Assembly: GCF_002843385.1 (NCBI RefSeq)
Contig: NZ_MVDE01000047.1
Location: forward strand, 1 to 35,624
Length of the DNA stretch: 35,624 bases
Origin: Labilibaculum manganireducens
GTDB lineage: Bacteria; Bacteroidota; Bacteroidia; Bacteroidales; Marinifilaceae
Direction of reading: 5' to 3'
The position numbers and the translations under genes are program-made. The notes below the pieces were generated by a model. It was not told the origin of the DNA, did no database searches, and was given only the letters and a program-made list of their open reading frames with translations. Positions 7,665 through 15,931 of the stretch are shown here, piece after piece; the stretch's first letter is position 1, and the number at the start of each line of letters is the position of its first letter.

Positions 7665-8603
7665 TTAATCTTGACTTTGTGTTTCTGTGCTGTTTTTATC
7701 AGTAATAGTTATTCTTGTTTTAGGCAAACTGTTCGGGTAATTGTTTTGGATGAATTCGATCATTTTTTCCCGGATATAAACTCTTAAATCCCATGCTGTT
7801 GGCGAGTTTTTAGCACTTACAAGTATTCTTATTTCCAAGGTATTTTCCTTCGAATCGGTTACCTGAAGTACATTTACTTTTTTATCCCACAAATTACTTT
7901 TAGTTAACAAATTTGTTAGTTCCTTTCTTAAAGCATCAAATGGAATTGTATAGTCGGTATACAAAAAAACAGAACCAATAATATCTGCATTGTTTCGGGT
8001 CCAATTTTGAAATGGTTTCTCTAAAAAATACGTTGATGGCAATACCAAACGCCTTTGATCCCACAGTCTGACTACTACGTAGGTTAAATTGATTTCTTCA
8101 ATCCATCCCCACTCATTTTCAACAAGAACAGCATCGTCAATTCTGAATGGCTGCGTAATTGCAATCTGAATTCCGGCCAATAGTGTGCCAACAACTTTCT
8201 GTGCCGAAATACCTATTATAACACCTGCCAATCCTGCCGAGGCAAAAATACCAATTCCAATTTTCCTGATGTTCTCAAAGGAAAGCAATATCAATCCTGT
8301 GGCAGAAAGTACAATAATAAATACGAGTACCTTTTCCAGAATATTGAATTGCGTATGTAATTTTCTGGATGTAAGATTGTCCTCCTTAGAGATATCAAAC
8401 CTTTTTAAAAACATTGTTTTAATTCTTCTGATTACTTCAATTATGAGCCATGCAAAAGCGATTATTAGCAGATTGTTTTTTTGCTCAATCAGCAAGGAGT
8501 CTTCCAATCCTGAAATATTTAAAATTGAATCCAACAGAGGTTCAATTGCTAATATTATTAATATGATTAAACTGATTAGTGTGAGCTTGAAGTATTTTTT
8601 CAT
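7665..8603 (-). CDS. MscS-family mechanosensitive ion channel
   Basis: The protein is 312 aa from the ATG at 8603. I prefer this start because MKKYFKLTLISL leads straight into the first helix. The frame stays open to an ATG at 8684, which would add 27 Lys-rich residues. Three N-terminal helices (about 7-27, 41-60, 83-105) are followed by the pore helix with the small-residue pattern IGIGIFASAGLAGVIIGISA and the MscS beta domain (QPFRIDDAVLVENEWGWIEEI). The C-terminal alpha/beta vestibule follows (about 200-300), ending in a polar tail. It would release solutes on hypo-osmotic shock in the inner membrane. The gene has its own downstream terminator and is separated by about 200 nt from the peptidase gene upstream, so it is probably a single-gene unit. 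Confidence 0.92.
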   Translation of the reverse strand: MKKYFKLTLISLIILIILAIEPLLDSILNISGLEDSLLIEQKNNLLIIAFAWLIIEVIRRIKTMFLKRFDISKEDNLTSRKLHTQFNILEKVLVFIIVLSATGLILLSFENIRKIGIGIFASAGLAGVIIGISAQKVVGTLLAGIQIAITQPFRIDDAVLVENEWGWIEEINLTYVVVRLWDQRRLVLPSTYFLEKPFQNWTRNNADIIGSVFLYTDYTIPFDALRKELTNLLTKSNLWDKKVNVLQVTDSKENTLEIRILVSAKNSPTAWDLRVYIREKMIEFIQNNYPNSLPKTRITITDKNSTETQSQD

Positions 8604-8750
8604 TTTTCCGTGTTTTTTAATGGATTTTCCCTTTTTGCTTGAAGTGTGCAGGTTTTTCGATATGTATTTATTGCAACTAAGCATTGAATTTATGCAATAT
8701 TTATGATTATACAGTTGTGATTAAGGAGTAAACACGTTTTTTTAGGCCTA

Positions 8751-8785
8751 AAAATAAAAGAGACCATTCCTTTCGGAACAGTCTC
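8751..8785 (-). terminator. Rho-independent terminator after the peptidase-like lipoprotein gene
   Basis: On the minus strand an 11-bp stem GAGACTGTTCC / GGAATGGTCTC, with two G-T pairs, closes on a GAAA loop and is followed by CTTTTATTTT. It is 24 nt past the stop at 8809. It resembles the terminator at 7573-7602 in sequence as well as shape. Confidence 0.88.
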
Positions 8786-8808
8786 AATCATCTATTTTAA
8801 TAAGTTTA

Positions 8809-10857
8809 TTACTTCAATTCTTCCAAAGCTTCTTTAGCCGCTTTTAATAAAGGTTGCGCTGATAAATCGTTACCCGTAGCTTCAACCATCCATTGGTTAG
8901 GAGTCAAACGTCCTTGTTTAAATATTCGGTCTACTTCTGCAGGGAAACTTTTTCCCTTTAAGTGCTGCTCCAATTGAAACTCGATTATATTTCCAAATGC
9001 ATAGTTCGATAAATACAACGGACTGTTCAGCATGTGTGAGTATACGGCCAAAATGGTCTGATCTTTTACTCCGTAAACAGGAGCATAGAACTCATTCCAA
9101 ACTTCTTTTGCAATTCGCATGGCAGCATCGCGCAATTGTGCCGAATTGGCTTCCGGATTTGCATACAACCATTTCCACATGCGGATATCCAATACCGAAA
9201 CACCCATTATTTCGTAAGCACTCCAGAATAAATCAAGCTTTTTTAAAGCATCTTCCTGAGGTGAATCGTTATGAATTCCCAACAATAACAGGTCTCTTTT
9301 CTGAAAAATGAAAGCCAAAGCCTCCGTAAATGCGGTGTTCGGAACTCCATTCATCACAAAGTTGTCTACATCATAAAGCGATATGGTTTGCTCCACATTG
9401 TGCCCAAACTCATGAACTGCAATGTTGTACCCTTTGTAATCCATGCCCTTTTCACCAATTCGGGTACGCAGGTGAGCCTTTTGTCCTTTGGCAGCACCAC
9501 CCCAGGCGTGTCCCGAGCCTCTTGCCGGATCAACAGCAATATGAGCTCCCAACCATTGTGCTCTTTCCTTATCGTAACCCAGCTTCACCAATAAATTTGG
9601 TAAATCAGCTTCCAAAGCAGCCGCGTCAGGGTACAGTTTGCGGGTCTGGGCATCCAGCTTCGACTCATCCATTCCGCTGCGGGCCTTAAAACCATCGTAC
9701 CAAATGTCGAAAGGTTCCAAATCACGACCTAATCTTTGCTGAATTAGTTCACCAACTTTTTTAGTTTCCTCGGAGCGCATAAAATCCGTAAAGATTTTTT
9801 CAGTTGCTTCCGCAGATATTTCTTTGGCACCATCATATTGTCTTTTGATGAAGGTGTTTTGATCCGGATAGTAAGGATCGATTGCCTTATTGGCATGGAA
9901 ATTATTCAGAATTTGCTGATATCTTTCATTTGGTTCAGGTGTTGCTTCAATTGTTTTTCCATCCTGATAAACCAGATTGGTATACGGATCCCATTCCAAA
10001 TTCCCATTATTAATCACCTTTTCAGGGATTTCCTGAGAAATAATGCGCTGCATCACCTGATAAATCATCTTCTGCTTTTCCAAACCATCCTTTTTGTTGG
10101 CATAGTTGGCTTTAAGCTCATCACGCAGATTCCAGTGCGACAAAAGAACTTTGTCTTCAGGGAAGAAACGATTTCCTTCAGCATCAGTTAAATGACCCAC
10201 ATAAATGTTGTAATCCATAATGTAAACATCCGATTCGGCAGCAGCCTTACCGGCTTCCTGTAAAAGTTCTGCAGGAACGCGGGCAGTAAAATAATCACCC
10301 AAACGGGCATAAGCCCATTGCTGACGAGTCCACTCTTTAGCATTTGCTTCTTTTTCGTCCAAACTAAAGGGCGGAAAATTCAAGGCAATAATAAAAGCAA
10401 TTTTGTTTTGGTAAAAATCATTCATCCAGTGCGAATCTACGCTGTAAGCACCAAATGCATTGTCAATAGCATGTTGTTCGAAGGTGTTCAAGTGCACCGG
10501 TTTCAGTAACTCAAGAGTAATTTTGTTGAAATTACCGGTGATGATCTCCATATTTCTTGAAATCTTTTGAAAAACAAGTTCTCTTTCCGCCTGATCGGAG
10601 ATATAGTTTTCTTTACAGAAGGTTTTAAAATCTTCTTCTGAACCATCACTGTTGCGCCACAGGTTGGCAACATGTTTTACGCCTTTTTCCATAAGGGATT
10701 TGTTTGTGCCTGAATTCGAATTTCCAAGCTCATCAGTTACCTGAGCTATGGTTTTGGCCGAAATAGCAGAGACATCAGCCTTTTTATCCATTTTTACTTG
10801 ATTTCCGCAGGAGGACAGTAGCAATGCCGCAGAAAACAGAATGATAATCTTTTTCAT
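8809..10857 (-). CDS. Large zinc-metallopeptidase-like lipoprotein (HEFGH motif)
   Basis: The protein is 682 aa from the ATG at 10857. This start puts a lipoprotein signal at the N terminus (MKKIIILFSAALLLSSCGNQ, lipobox LLSSC, acylated Cys 17). The open frame extends 21 codons further upstream, but that would bury the signal. The zincin motif HEFGH spans 482-486, with E483 as catalytic base and H482/H486 as ligands. E512 in TEALAF is 26 residues on and could be the third ligand, giving a gluzincin arrangement. Length and lack of other domains recall the M49 dipeptidyl-peptidase III range, but M49 normally has a six-residue HExxxH-type motif, so I do not assign that family. It would sit in the outer or inner membrane facing the periplasm or outside, cleaving peptides. 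It has its own terminator and a promoter-like region upstream. Substrate unknown. Confidence 0.78.
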   Translation of the reverse strand: MKKIIILFSAALLLSSCGNQVKMDKKADVSAISAKTIAQVTDELGNSNSGTNKSLMEKGVKHVANLWRNSDGSEEDFKTFCKENYISDQAERELVFQKISRNMEIITGNFNKITLELLKPVHLNTFEQHAIDNAFGAYSVDSHWMNDFYQNKIAFIIALNFPPFSLDEKEANAKEWTRQQWAYARLGDYFTARVPAELLQEAGKAAAESDVYIMDYNIYVGHLTDAEGNRFFPEDKVLLSHWNLRDELKANYANKKDGLEKQKMIYQVMQRIISQEIPEKVINNGNLEWDPYTNLVYQDGKTIEATPEPNERYQQILNNFHANKAIDPYYPDQNTFIKRQYDGAKEISAEATEKIFTDFMRSEETKKVGELIQQRLGRDLEPFDIWYDGFKARSGMDESKLDAQTRKLYPDAAALEADLPNLLVKLGYDKERAQWLGAHIAVDPARGSGHAWGGAAKGQKAHLRTRIGEKGMDYKGYNIAVHEFGHNVEQTISLYDVDNFVMNGVPNTAFTEALAFIFQKRDLLLLGIHNDSPQEDALKKLDLFWSAYEIMGVSVLDIRMWKWLYANPEANSAQLRDAAMRIAKEVWNEFYAPVYGVKDQTILAVYSHMLNSPLYLSNYAFGNIIEFQLEQHLKGKSFPAEVDRIFKQGRLTPNQWMVEATGNDLSAQPLLKAAKEALEELK

Positions 10858-10893
10858 TTGATTAGGGTTGTTATTTGTTTGATTTAGTATCGC

Positions 10894-10930
10894 TAAAAAT
10901 ACGAATTCAAGCTCATTCAAACAATGAGCT
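10894..10930 (-). promoter_or_regulatory. Promoter-like boxes with overlapping palindrome upstream of the peptidase gene
   Basis: On the minus strand TTTG (10921-10918) is followed after 16 nt by TATTTTTA (10901-10894), close to the Bacteroidota TTTG / TAnnTTTG promoter. The TTTG lies in the loop of a perfect 8-bp inverted repeat, AGCTCATT (10910-10917) / AATGAGCT (10923-10930). That placement would suit an operator. On the plus strand the repeat is followed by only five T residues, so a terminator is less likely. Confidence 0.35.
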
Positions 10931-11077
10931 TTTTCATGCTTTATCGTTGCGCAGAGAAATCGAAAACAGAAAAATGAAATGCAATTTGTGCTGTAAATAA
11001 ATCATTGAAACACAACATTTATAATTCACTCCTTTAAAAAAAATGTACTTTCGTTTTACAGATTGGATAACATGTGC

Positions 11078-11085
11078 TATTTTTG
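11078..11085 (+). promoter_or_regulatory. Candidate -7 promoter box for yebC
   Basis: TATTTTTG is an exact match to TAnnTTTG and lies 24 nt before the ATG at 11110, leaving a short leader. A T-rich tcgtttt lies about 20 nt further upstream where a -33 box is expected, but it is not a clean TTTG. Confidence 0.5.
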
Positions 11086-11109
11086 CGCAAAATATTATAT
11101 ACATAAATT

Positions 11110-11817
11110 ATGGGAAGAGCATTTGAATTTAGGAAAGCGCGAAAGTTTAAGCGTTGGGATAAGATGGCCAAAGCCTTTACACGAATTGGAAAAGATATCG
11201 TGATGGCAATAAAAGAAGGTGGCCCTGATCCGGCAACGAATTCTCGTTTGCGTGCAGTTATTCAAAATGCAAAGGCAGTAAACATGCCTAAGGATAATGT
11301 TGAAAGAGCAATTAAAAAAGCAACATCTAAAGACCAGAAGGACTATAAGGAAATTATTTACGAAGGATATGCTCCGCATGGTATTGCTGTTTTAGTTGAA
11401 ACGGCAACCGATAACCACACCAGAACGGTAGCAGATGTTCGCTCTTATTTTTCAAAATGCAAAGGTAGTTTAGGTACTGCCGGTAGTGTTGAATTCATGT
11501 TTGAACACAAATGTCATTTTCAGATTGAAAACAAAGGTCAGGATATTGAAGAATTGGAGTTCGAATTAATCGATATAGGAGTAGAGGAAGTATTTGCAGA
11601 GGAGGAAGGAATCATGCTTTACGGCAACTTCCCTGATTTTGGAAAAATACAAGCTTACCTGGAAGAGAACGAAATTGAAGTAATTTCATCAGGTTTCGAA
11701 AGAATTCCAATGGATACAAAAGAATTGACTGAGGAACAAGTTGCAGATGTTGAAAAATTGCTGGAAAAATTGGAAGACAACGACGATGTTCAGAATGTTT
11801 ACCACAATATGGCATAA
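11110..11817 (+). CDS. yebC: YebC/PmpR/TACO1-family regulator
   Basis: This 235-aa protein has the usual family length. The start MGRAFEFRKARKFKRWDKMAK, the block DPATNSRLRAVIQNAKAVNMP and the pattern ERAIKK are diagnostic of the family, which has a conserved N-terminal helical domain and two alpha/beta domains. The family has been described both as DNA-binding regulators (PmpR) and as ribosome-associated factors that relieve stalling, particularly at prolines. I cannot tell which applies here. No ruvC, ruvA or ruvB lies next to it, unlike in many proteobacteria. It stands alone between a promoter-like box and a strong terminator, so it is an independent transcription unit and marks the boundary of the acyl-CoA island. 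Confidence 0.95.
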   Translation: MGRAFEFRKARKFKRWDKMAKAFTRIGKDIVMAIKEGGPDPATNSRLRAVIQNAKAVNMPKDNVERAIKKATSKDQKDYKEIIYEGYAPHGIAVLVETATDNHTRTVADVRSYFSKCKGSLGTAGSVEFMFEHKCHFQIENKGQDIEELEFELIDIGVEEVFAEEEGIMLYGNFPDFGKIQAYLEENEIEVISSGFERIPMDTKELTEEQVADVEKLLEKLEDNDDVQNVYHNMA

Positions 11818-11853
11818 GAAAATCGCCGTTTAATTTATAATTTCATGATACAG

Positions 11854-11890
11854 AGCCTGATTCGTTTAACGGATCAGGCTTTTTTATTTT
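11854..11890 (+). terminator. Rho-independent terminator after yebC
   Basis: An 11-bp stem AGCCTGATTCG / CGGATCAGGCT (one T-G pair) with loop TTTAA is followed by TTTTTTATTTT. Confidence 0.92.
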
Positions 11891-12002
11891 GCTAAAGTGA
11901 ATAAAAAGAATTAAGGGTCTTTTTTTGACTTTTTTTATTTTCTTAAAGCATTGTAAATGTTGGGGGTGTGAGCTAAAGGCATGTAAGTCAGAAATCTTAC
12001 CT

Positions 12003-12032
12003 TTTGAATGTTAAGAGTTTTTATTATATTTA
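12003..12032 (+). promoter_or_regulatory. Candidate promoter of the acyl-CoA island
   Basis: TTTG at 12003-12006 and TATATTTA at 12025-12032 are separated by 18 nt, close to the Bacteroidota TTTG / TAnnTTTG pattern with the last G replaced by A. Predicted transcription would start near 12039, giving a leader of about 130 nt before the ATG at 12168. The rest of the 350-nt gap from 11818 holds the yebC terminator and AT-rich sequence. I see no gene in it, and no riboswitch that I recognise. Confidence 0.4.
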
Positions 12033-12167
12033 GATATGTAGATGAAAAAACGTCTCATAACACACCTATGAAACCTTCATCTTTGAATAACGGTGAATTT
12101 TATTTTAAAATTTAAAATTCAAAGCATGATAAGTTCCATGTGACAACTATAATTGAATTATATACAC

Positions 12168-12944
12168 ATGCACTTTAATTATTTAAAATTTGAAAAGAGA
12201 GACAAAATAGGAATTTTGACTCTTAACCGTCCTGAAGCCCTGAACGCCTTAAACGAGGGTGTTTTTAAAGAGCTGACCTGTTTTTTAAGCAGCAAAGAAA
12301 TTATCCAAAGCATTAGAGTATTAGTAATTACGGGAGAGGGCAAAGCCTTTGTTGCCGGTGCTGATATTAAAGCCATGCAGGAATATTCTCCGCAGGCAGC
12401 CTACGATTTTTCTGAAATAGGAAAACAGGTTTTTGATCAGATTGCTAATCTGGAGATACCGGTTATTGCTGCAATTAATGGTTTTGCCCTTGGGGGAGGG
12501 TTGGAATTGGCACTTTCATGTGATATACGTGTAGCCAGTGAAAAAGCCAGGTTGGGTTTGCCTGAAGTGAATTTGGGTCTGATACCCGGATTTAATGGTA
12601 CGCAAAGATTGCCTCGTTTGGCTGGAGCTGGAAATGCCATGTATTTAATGATGCTTGGGGAAGGCATCACAGCTGGCGAAGCCTATCAATTGGGAATCGT
12701 TCAGAAATTGGCGCCACCGGAAACACTTCTGGAAGTAAGTTTGGAATTGGCTGAGAAAATAGCTTCTAAAGGTCCTAATGCCGTAAGGTTAATAAAAGTA
12801 ATGGTTCGCGATGGTATGGAATTATCGGGCAAAGATGCAGGTAAGATGGAATCCAAAGAATTTGGCCGTCTTTTTAAGGAGGATCAGACCGAAAGGGAAG
12901 AAGGCATTAGCGCCTTTTTGGAGAAGCGCAAACCAAACTGGTAA
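12168..12944 (+). CDS. Enoyl-CoA hydratase (crotonase / 3-hydroxybutyryl-CoA dehydratase type)
   Basis: The protein is 258 aa from the ATG at 12168; an upstream TTG in frame at 12153 is a less likely start. The crotonase fold shows oxyanion-hole segments FVAGADIKAM (61-70) and GFALGGG (105-111). Both acid-base glutamates of true hydratases are present: E113 in GGGLELALSCD and E133 in LPEVNLGLIPG, spaced 20 residues as in rat mitochondrial hydratase. It should interconvert crotonyl-CoA and 3-hydroxybutyryl-CoA, step two of butyryl-CoA oxidation. It is the first gene of the plus-strand island, with the 3-hydroxyacyl-CoA dehydrogenase following 136 nt later. The chain-length range cannot be read from sequence; the short-chain role rests on context. 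Confidence 0.92.
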   Translation: MHFNYLKFEKRDKIGILTLNRPEALNALNEGVFKELTCFLSSKEIIQSIRVLVITGEGKAFVAGADIKAMQEYSPQAAYDFSEIGKQVFDQIANLEIPVIAAINGFALGGGLELALSCDIRVASEKARLGLPEVNLGLIPGFNGTQRLPRLAGAGNAMYLMMLGEGITAGEAYQLGIVQKLAPPETLLEVSLELAEKIASKGPNAVRLIKVMVRDGMELSGKDAGKMESKEFGRLFKEDQTEREEGISAFLEKRKPNW

Positions 12945-12966
12945 TAATCAAAATTTGTAGGGAGAT

Positions 12967-12987
12967 TTATTGTTTTCGAAACAATAA
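12967..12987 (+). repeat. Inverted repeat between hydratase and dehydrogenase genes
   Basis: TTATTGTTT (12967-12975) and AAACAATAA (12979-12987) are perfect 9-bp complements around TCG. There is no T tract after it, so it is not a simple terminator. An mRNA processing or stability hairpin, or an operator, are possible readings. Confidence 0.6.
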
Positions 12988-13080
12988 GCAGGAAGTGCAG
13001 ATGGGTTTTTGATTTAACTCAAATGGGAAACATGTATCATATTAAATAATAGTAAAATCAAAATTTAAACAATAAGTAAT

Positions 13081-14409
13081 ATGGATTTGATCCGAAAAAT
13101 GGAAAATGTTAGTGTTTTAGGTGCCGCAGGAAAAATGGGAAGCGGTATTCTTGTCTTATTATCTTTTGAAATGGCCAAATTGAAAATTGGCAAAAAAGAA
13201 GATAAAGACTTTGTTTTAAACGCTGTTGATGTATCACAATCTGCTTTAAACAGTTTGTTGGGTTACGTAAAATCACAATTGGTAAAGCACGCGGAAAAAA
13301 ACATAGTAGAATTACGAACCTGGTACGAGGATCGTGAGGATTTAATTGATAATGATGAAATTATCAGTCAGTTTGTGTATGATGTGATGGAGATGATACA
13401 AACATCAACCCGTATAGAAACGGCTTATGGCTCACAATTGATATTTGAAGCCATAAAAGAGGATAAAGCTCTAAAAGTAAAATTGTTTTCTCAAATCAAA
13501 AAAAATAATCCTGATGCTTGGTTTTTAACCAATACTTCATCCATTCCTATTGGTGAAATCGAAAAGGAAGCTGGTTTAAATGGAGATATTATTGGTTATC
13601 ATTTTTACAATCCTCCGGTAATTCAAAAATTGCTGGAGATCATTAAAACGGATCATACGAATGATGATTTAGCAGCCTTCTCGGTGAATTTAGCCAAATC
13701 GATGCGCAAAATTGTCGTTCAATCAAGAGATGTTGCCGGTTTTATAGGAAATGGGCACTTTATGCGTGATGCTTTGTATGCGCTTAATCTGGCCGAAGAA
13801 TTAGCAAAAACAGAAGGATGGGCAAAGGCCTTTTTCCTAATTGATACCATAAGCCGGGATTTGCTGGTGCGGCCAATGGGAATTTTTCAATTGCTGGATT
13901 ATGTGGGCATTGACGTTACCCGATTTATTTTGGAGAGTATGCAACCTTCATTTCCGGATGAAAAATTGTCGCATGCAACCTTGAATCAATTATTTGATAA
14001 TGAAGTGAAAGGTGGTCAGTTTGCTGATGGTTCTCAAAAGAACGGTATTTTCAAATATCAGAAAGGCAGAATTACAGAAGTTTATGATTTGGAAAACGCG
14101 AAGTACATTCCAACTGAGAATATCGAAATGGATTGTGCGGTCTTACTGGGAGAACTGCCAACCCTAAAAATCTATTGGAAATCTGTTGTTCGTGATGTGA
14201 AGAAAGCCGATCATTTAAAGAAGTTTTTTAATGAACTGCATCAAATAGATAGTGTTGGAGCTAATTTGGCGATTGCGTACGGTAAAAATTCAAAAGCAAT
14301 TGGTCAGATGCTTGTTGATACAAAAGTTGCAGAATCAAAGGCCGATGTAAATACCGTTTTGGAAACAGGTTTCTTCCATGCCTATGGTCCAATTAACGAG
14401 TATTTCTAA
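13081..14409 (+). CDS. 3-Hydroxyacyl-CoA dehydrogenase (divergent, 442 aa)
   Basis: This would oxidise 3-hydroxybutyryl-CoA to acetoacetyl-CoA with NAD, step three of butyryl-CoA oxidation. The N-terminal dinucleotide loop reads VLGAAGKMGSGI (12-23), a GxxGxxG spacing with one residue more than the usual GxGxMG. The catalytic segment is well kept: NTSSIPI (151-157), GYHFYNP with H174, and LLEI with E186. The C-terminal helical domain shows RPMGIFQLLDYVGIDVTRFI, equal to the family's PMGPFELxDxVGLD. At 442 aa it is longer than the common 280-320-aa single-domain enzymes, mainly through an extra helical stretch (about 60-115, KSQLVKHAEKN then WYEDREDL) and a C-terminal extension. Position between the hydratase and thiolase genes supports the role. 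NAD rather than NADP use is assumed. Confidence 0.85.
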   Translation: MDLIRKMENVSVLGAAGKMGSGILVLLSFEMAKLKIGKKEDKDFVLNAVDVSQSALNSLLGYVKSQLVKHAEKNIVELRTWYEDREDLIDNDEIISQFVYDVMEMIQTSTRIETAYGSQLIFEAIKEDKALKVKLFSQIKKNNPDAWFLTNTSSIPIGEIEKEAGLNGDIIGYHFYNPPVIQKLLEIIKTDHTNDDLAAFSVNLAKSMRKIVVQSRDVAGFIGNGHFMRDALYALNLAEELAKTEGWAKAFFLIDTISRDLLVRPMGIFQLLDYVGIDVTRFILESMQPSFPDEKLSHATLNQLFDNEVKGGQFADGSQKNGIFKYQKGRITEVYDLENAKYIPTENIEMDCAVLLGELPTLKIYWKSVVRDVKKADHLKKFFNELHQIDSVGANLAIAYGKNSKAIGQMLVDTKVAESKADVNTVLETGFFHAYGPINEYF

Positions 14410-14411
14410 AA

Positions 14412-14582
14412 TAGATTATAAATGTTAGAAGTGAGATACATAAAACAGATCTCGCTTTTAACACTGAATTAATGTTTGATTTAATGGATTGCCGAAATTT
14501 TATTTGTAACCGATACTAGATGATTATTTGATGTTCTGAATTTTTTCTTAGAGCTCACATCTATTATCTCATATCTAAAAGA
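14412..14582 (+). repeat. Interspersed intergenic repeat, copy 1 (before the thiolase gene)
   Basis: The right end, 14559-14582 (atctattatctc then atatctaaaaga), is identical over 24 nt to 18091-18114 and touches the thiolase ATG. The left end 14424-14437 (gttagaagtgagat) is an imperfect inverted match to 14567-14580. This looks like a small terminal-inverted-repeat element or a hairpin-forming intergenic repeat. Confidence 0.65.
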
Positions 14583-15827
14583 ATGAACGTTTTACGCAAA
14601 AAAATATACATGCTGGCCGGTTACAACACCATTTCGATGGGAACCGGCAGAAATGAATTTCATCCCAAGAAGCCTCGTCCTGGTCTGGAACACTATATTC
14701 AGGAAGCTGGTCAGGCAACTTTAAAAATGATTGGCGGTGCTAAAAATGTTGATGAAGGAGTAATCGGAAATTTTATGGCTTCCCGCTTTAATAAGCAAGC
14801 TAATTTGCCCGCTTTTTTGCCAATGATTGATGCTGAATTGAAGTACAAGCCATCCGTTAGTGTGGAAGGTGCTTGTGCATCGGGTGGCTTAGCTCTTACT
14901 ACAGGAATGAAATCGATTCTTGCAGAAACGGCTGATGTAGTGCTTGCGCTTGGTTTTGAAGTTCAGAATAGCATGAAAGCCATGTATGGAGCGGATGTTC
15001 TGGCTGGTGCCGGATGGCAAAAAACGCGTAAAGAGGGACATGCGTACTTCTTTCCGGGTGTTTTTAGTGACCGGGCAGGTGCTTACTACGAAAAATTTGG
15101 CAGGGAAATTACCCGCAAAGCCATGGCGAAGTGGTATTGCAATGCCATTGAAAATGCACGTTTGTGCAAAACGGCACAAGAATTTCACAATACAAATAAG
15201 GATTTGGAAGGGACGGCAAACACTCCTGTAAATCCCAGAGGATTTGTGGATCATTTGAATGTTTTTGATTGTTCTAAAGTTTCCGACGGAGCTTCGGCGA
15301 TCGCAATAGTGTCTGACGAAGGATTAAAAAAAATTGGATTAAATGCAAAGGATGCAGTTGAAATTGTTGGTTTCGCTCATGTTGCAGCAGATATTACTCA
15401 AAAACCAGAGGTGATGACCAGCTTAACGACCATGAAGGTGGCTGTAGAAAAAGCAATGCGAATGGCTGGAATTACTGTTGATCAGTTAGGAACTGTGGAA
15501 GTTCATGATTGTTTCTCTATTGCCGGAATAATGGCTCTTGAGGCTATTGGTTTAGCCGAAGAGGGAAAAGGCCCTGAATTTGTTTTGGCAGGTCATACTT
15601 CCAGATGTGGGAAAATACCTGTAAACACAACGGGTGGTTTAATTGGTTGGGGGCATCCAACAGGTGCTACCGGAGTTCATCAGGCTGTAACCATTTGGGA
15701 ACAATTAACAGGGAATGCCGGAGAGGCACAAATTGAAATCACCAAGGAAAAATCATATGCAATGTCTGTAAACATGGGTGGAGATGACAAGTCTTTAGTT
15801 GCCGTTGTTTACAAACGGGGGGAATAA
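14583..15827 (+). CDS. SCP2-type thiolase (acetoacetyl-CoA cleavage)
   Basis: This 414-aa thiolase-superfamily enzyme carries nucleophile C98 in EGACASGG and H358 in GWGHPTG. It also has the HDCF motif (308-311), with C310 supplying the second cysteine. The C terminus reads MSVNMGGDDKS, without the CxG cysteine of classical bacterial thiolases. HDCF plus loss of CxG is the signature of the SCP2/SCPx-thiolase group. In this island it should split acetoacetyl-CoA with CoA into two acetyl-CoA, closing butyryl-CoA oxidation. It could also handle branched 3-ketoacyl-CoA, as SCP2 thiolases do elsewhere. The ATG at 14583 is directly preceded by the interspersed repeat and no clear Shine-Dalgarno is visible. 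Later in-frame ATGs (MLAGYN, residue 10) are possible starts. Confidence 0.88.
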   Translation: MNVLRKKIYMLAGYNTISMGTGRNEFHPKKPRPGLEHYIQEAGQATLKMIGGAKNVDEGVIGNFMASRFNKQANLPAFLPMIDAELKYKPSVSVEGACASGGLALTTGMKSILAETADVVLALGFEVQNSMKAMYGADVLAGAGWQKTRKEGHAYFFPGVFSDRAGAYYEKFGREITRKAMAKWYCNAIENARLCKTAQEFHNTNKDLEGTANTPVNPRGFVDHLNVFDCSKVSDGASAIAIVSDEGLKKIGLNAKDAVEIVGFAHVAADITQKPEVMTSLTTMKVAVEKAMRMAGITVDQLGTVEVHDCFSIAGIMALEAIGLAEEGKGPEFVLAGHTSRCGKIPVNTTGGLIGWGHPTGATGVHQAVTIWEQLTGNAGEAQIEITKEKSYAMSVNMGGDDKSLVAVVYKRGE

Positions 15828-15931
15828 ATGGGTGTATTACTGAATAATTAAATTGTTACATCATGTAAATCAGCTAAAAACGAATTGCTATCAGCTAATA
15901 GCTTTTAATATCACACCTAAAAATTAAAACT

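Noticed and set aside
8809-10857. Dipeptidyl-peptidase III (M49)
   Set aside because: The zinc motif is five residues (HEFGH), not the six-residue M49 form; similarity of size alone is not enough.
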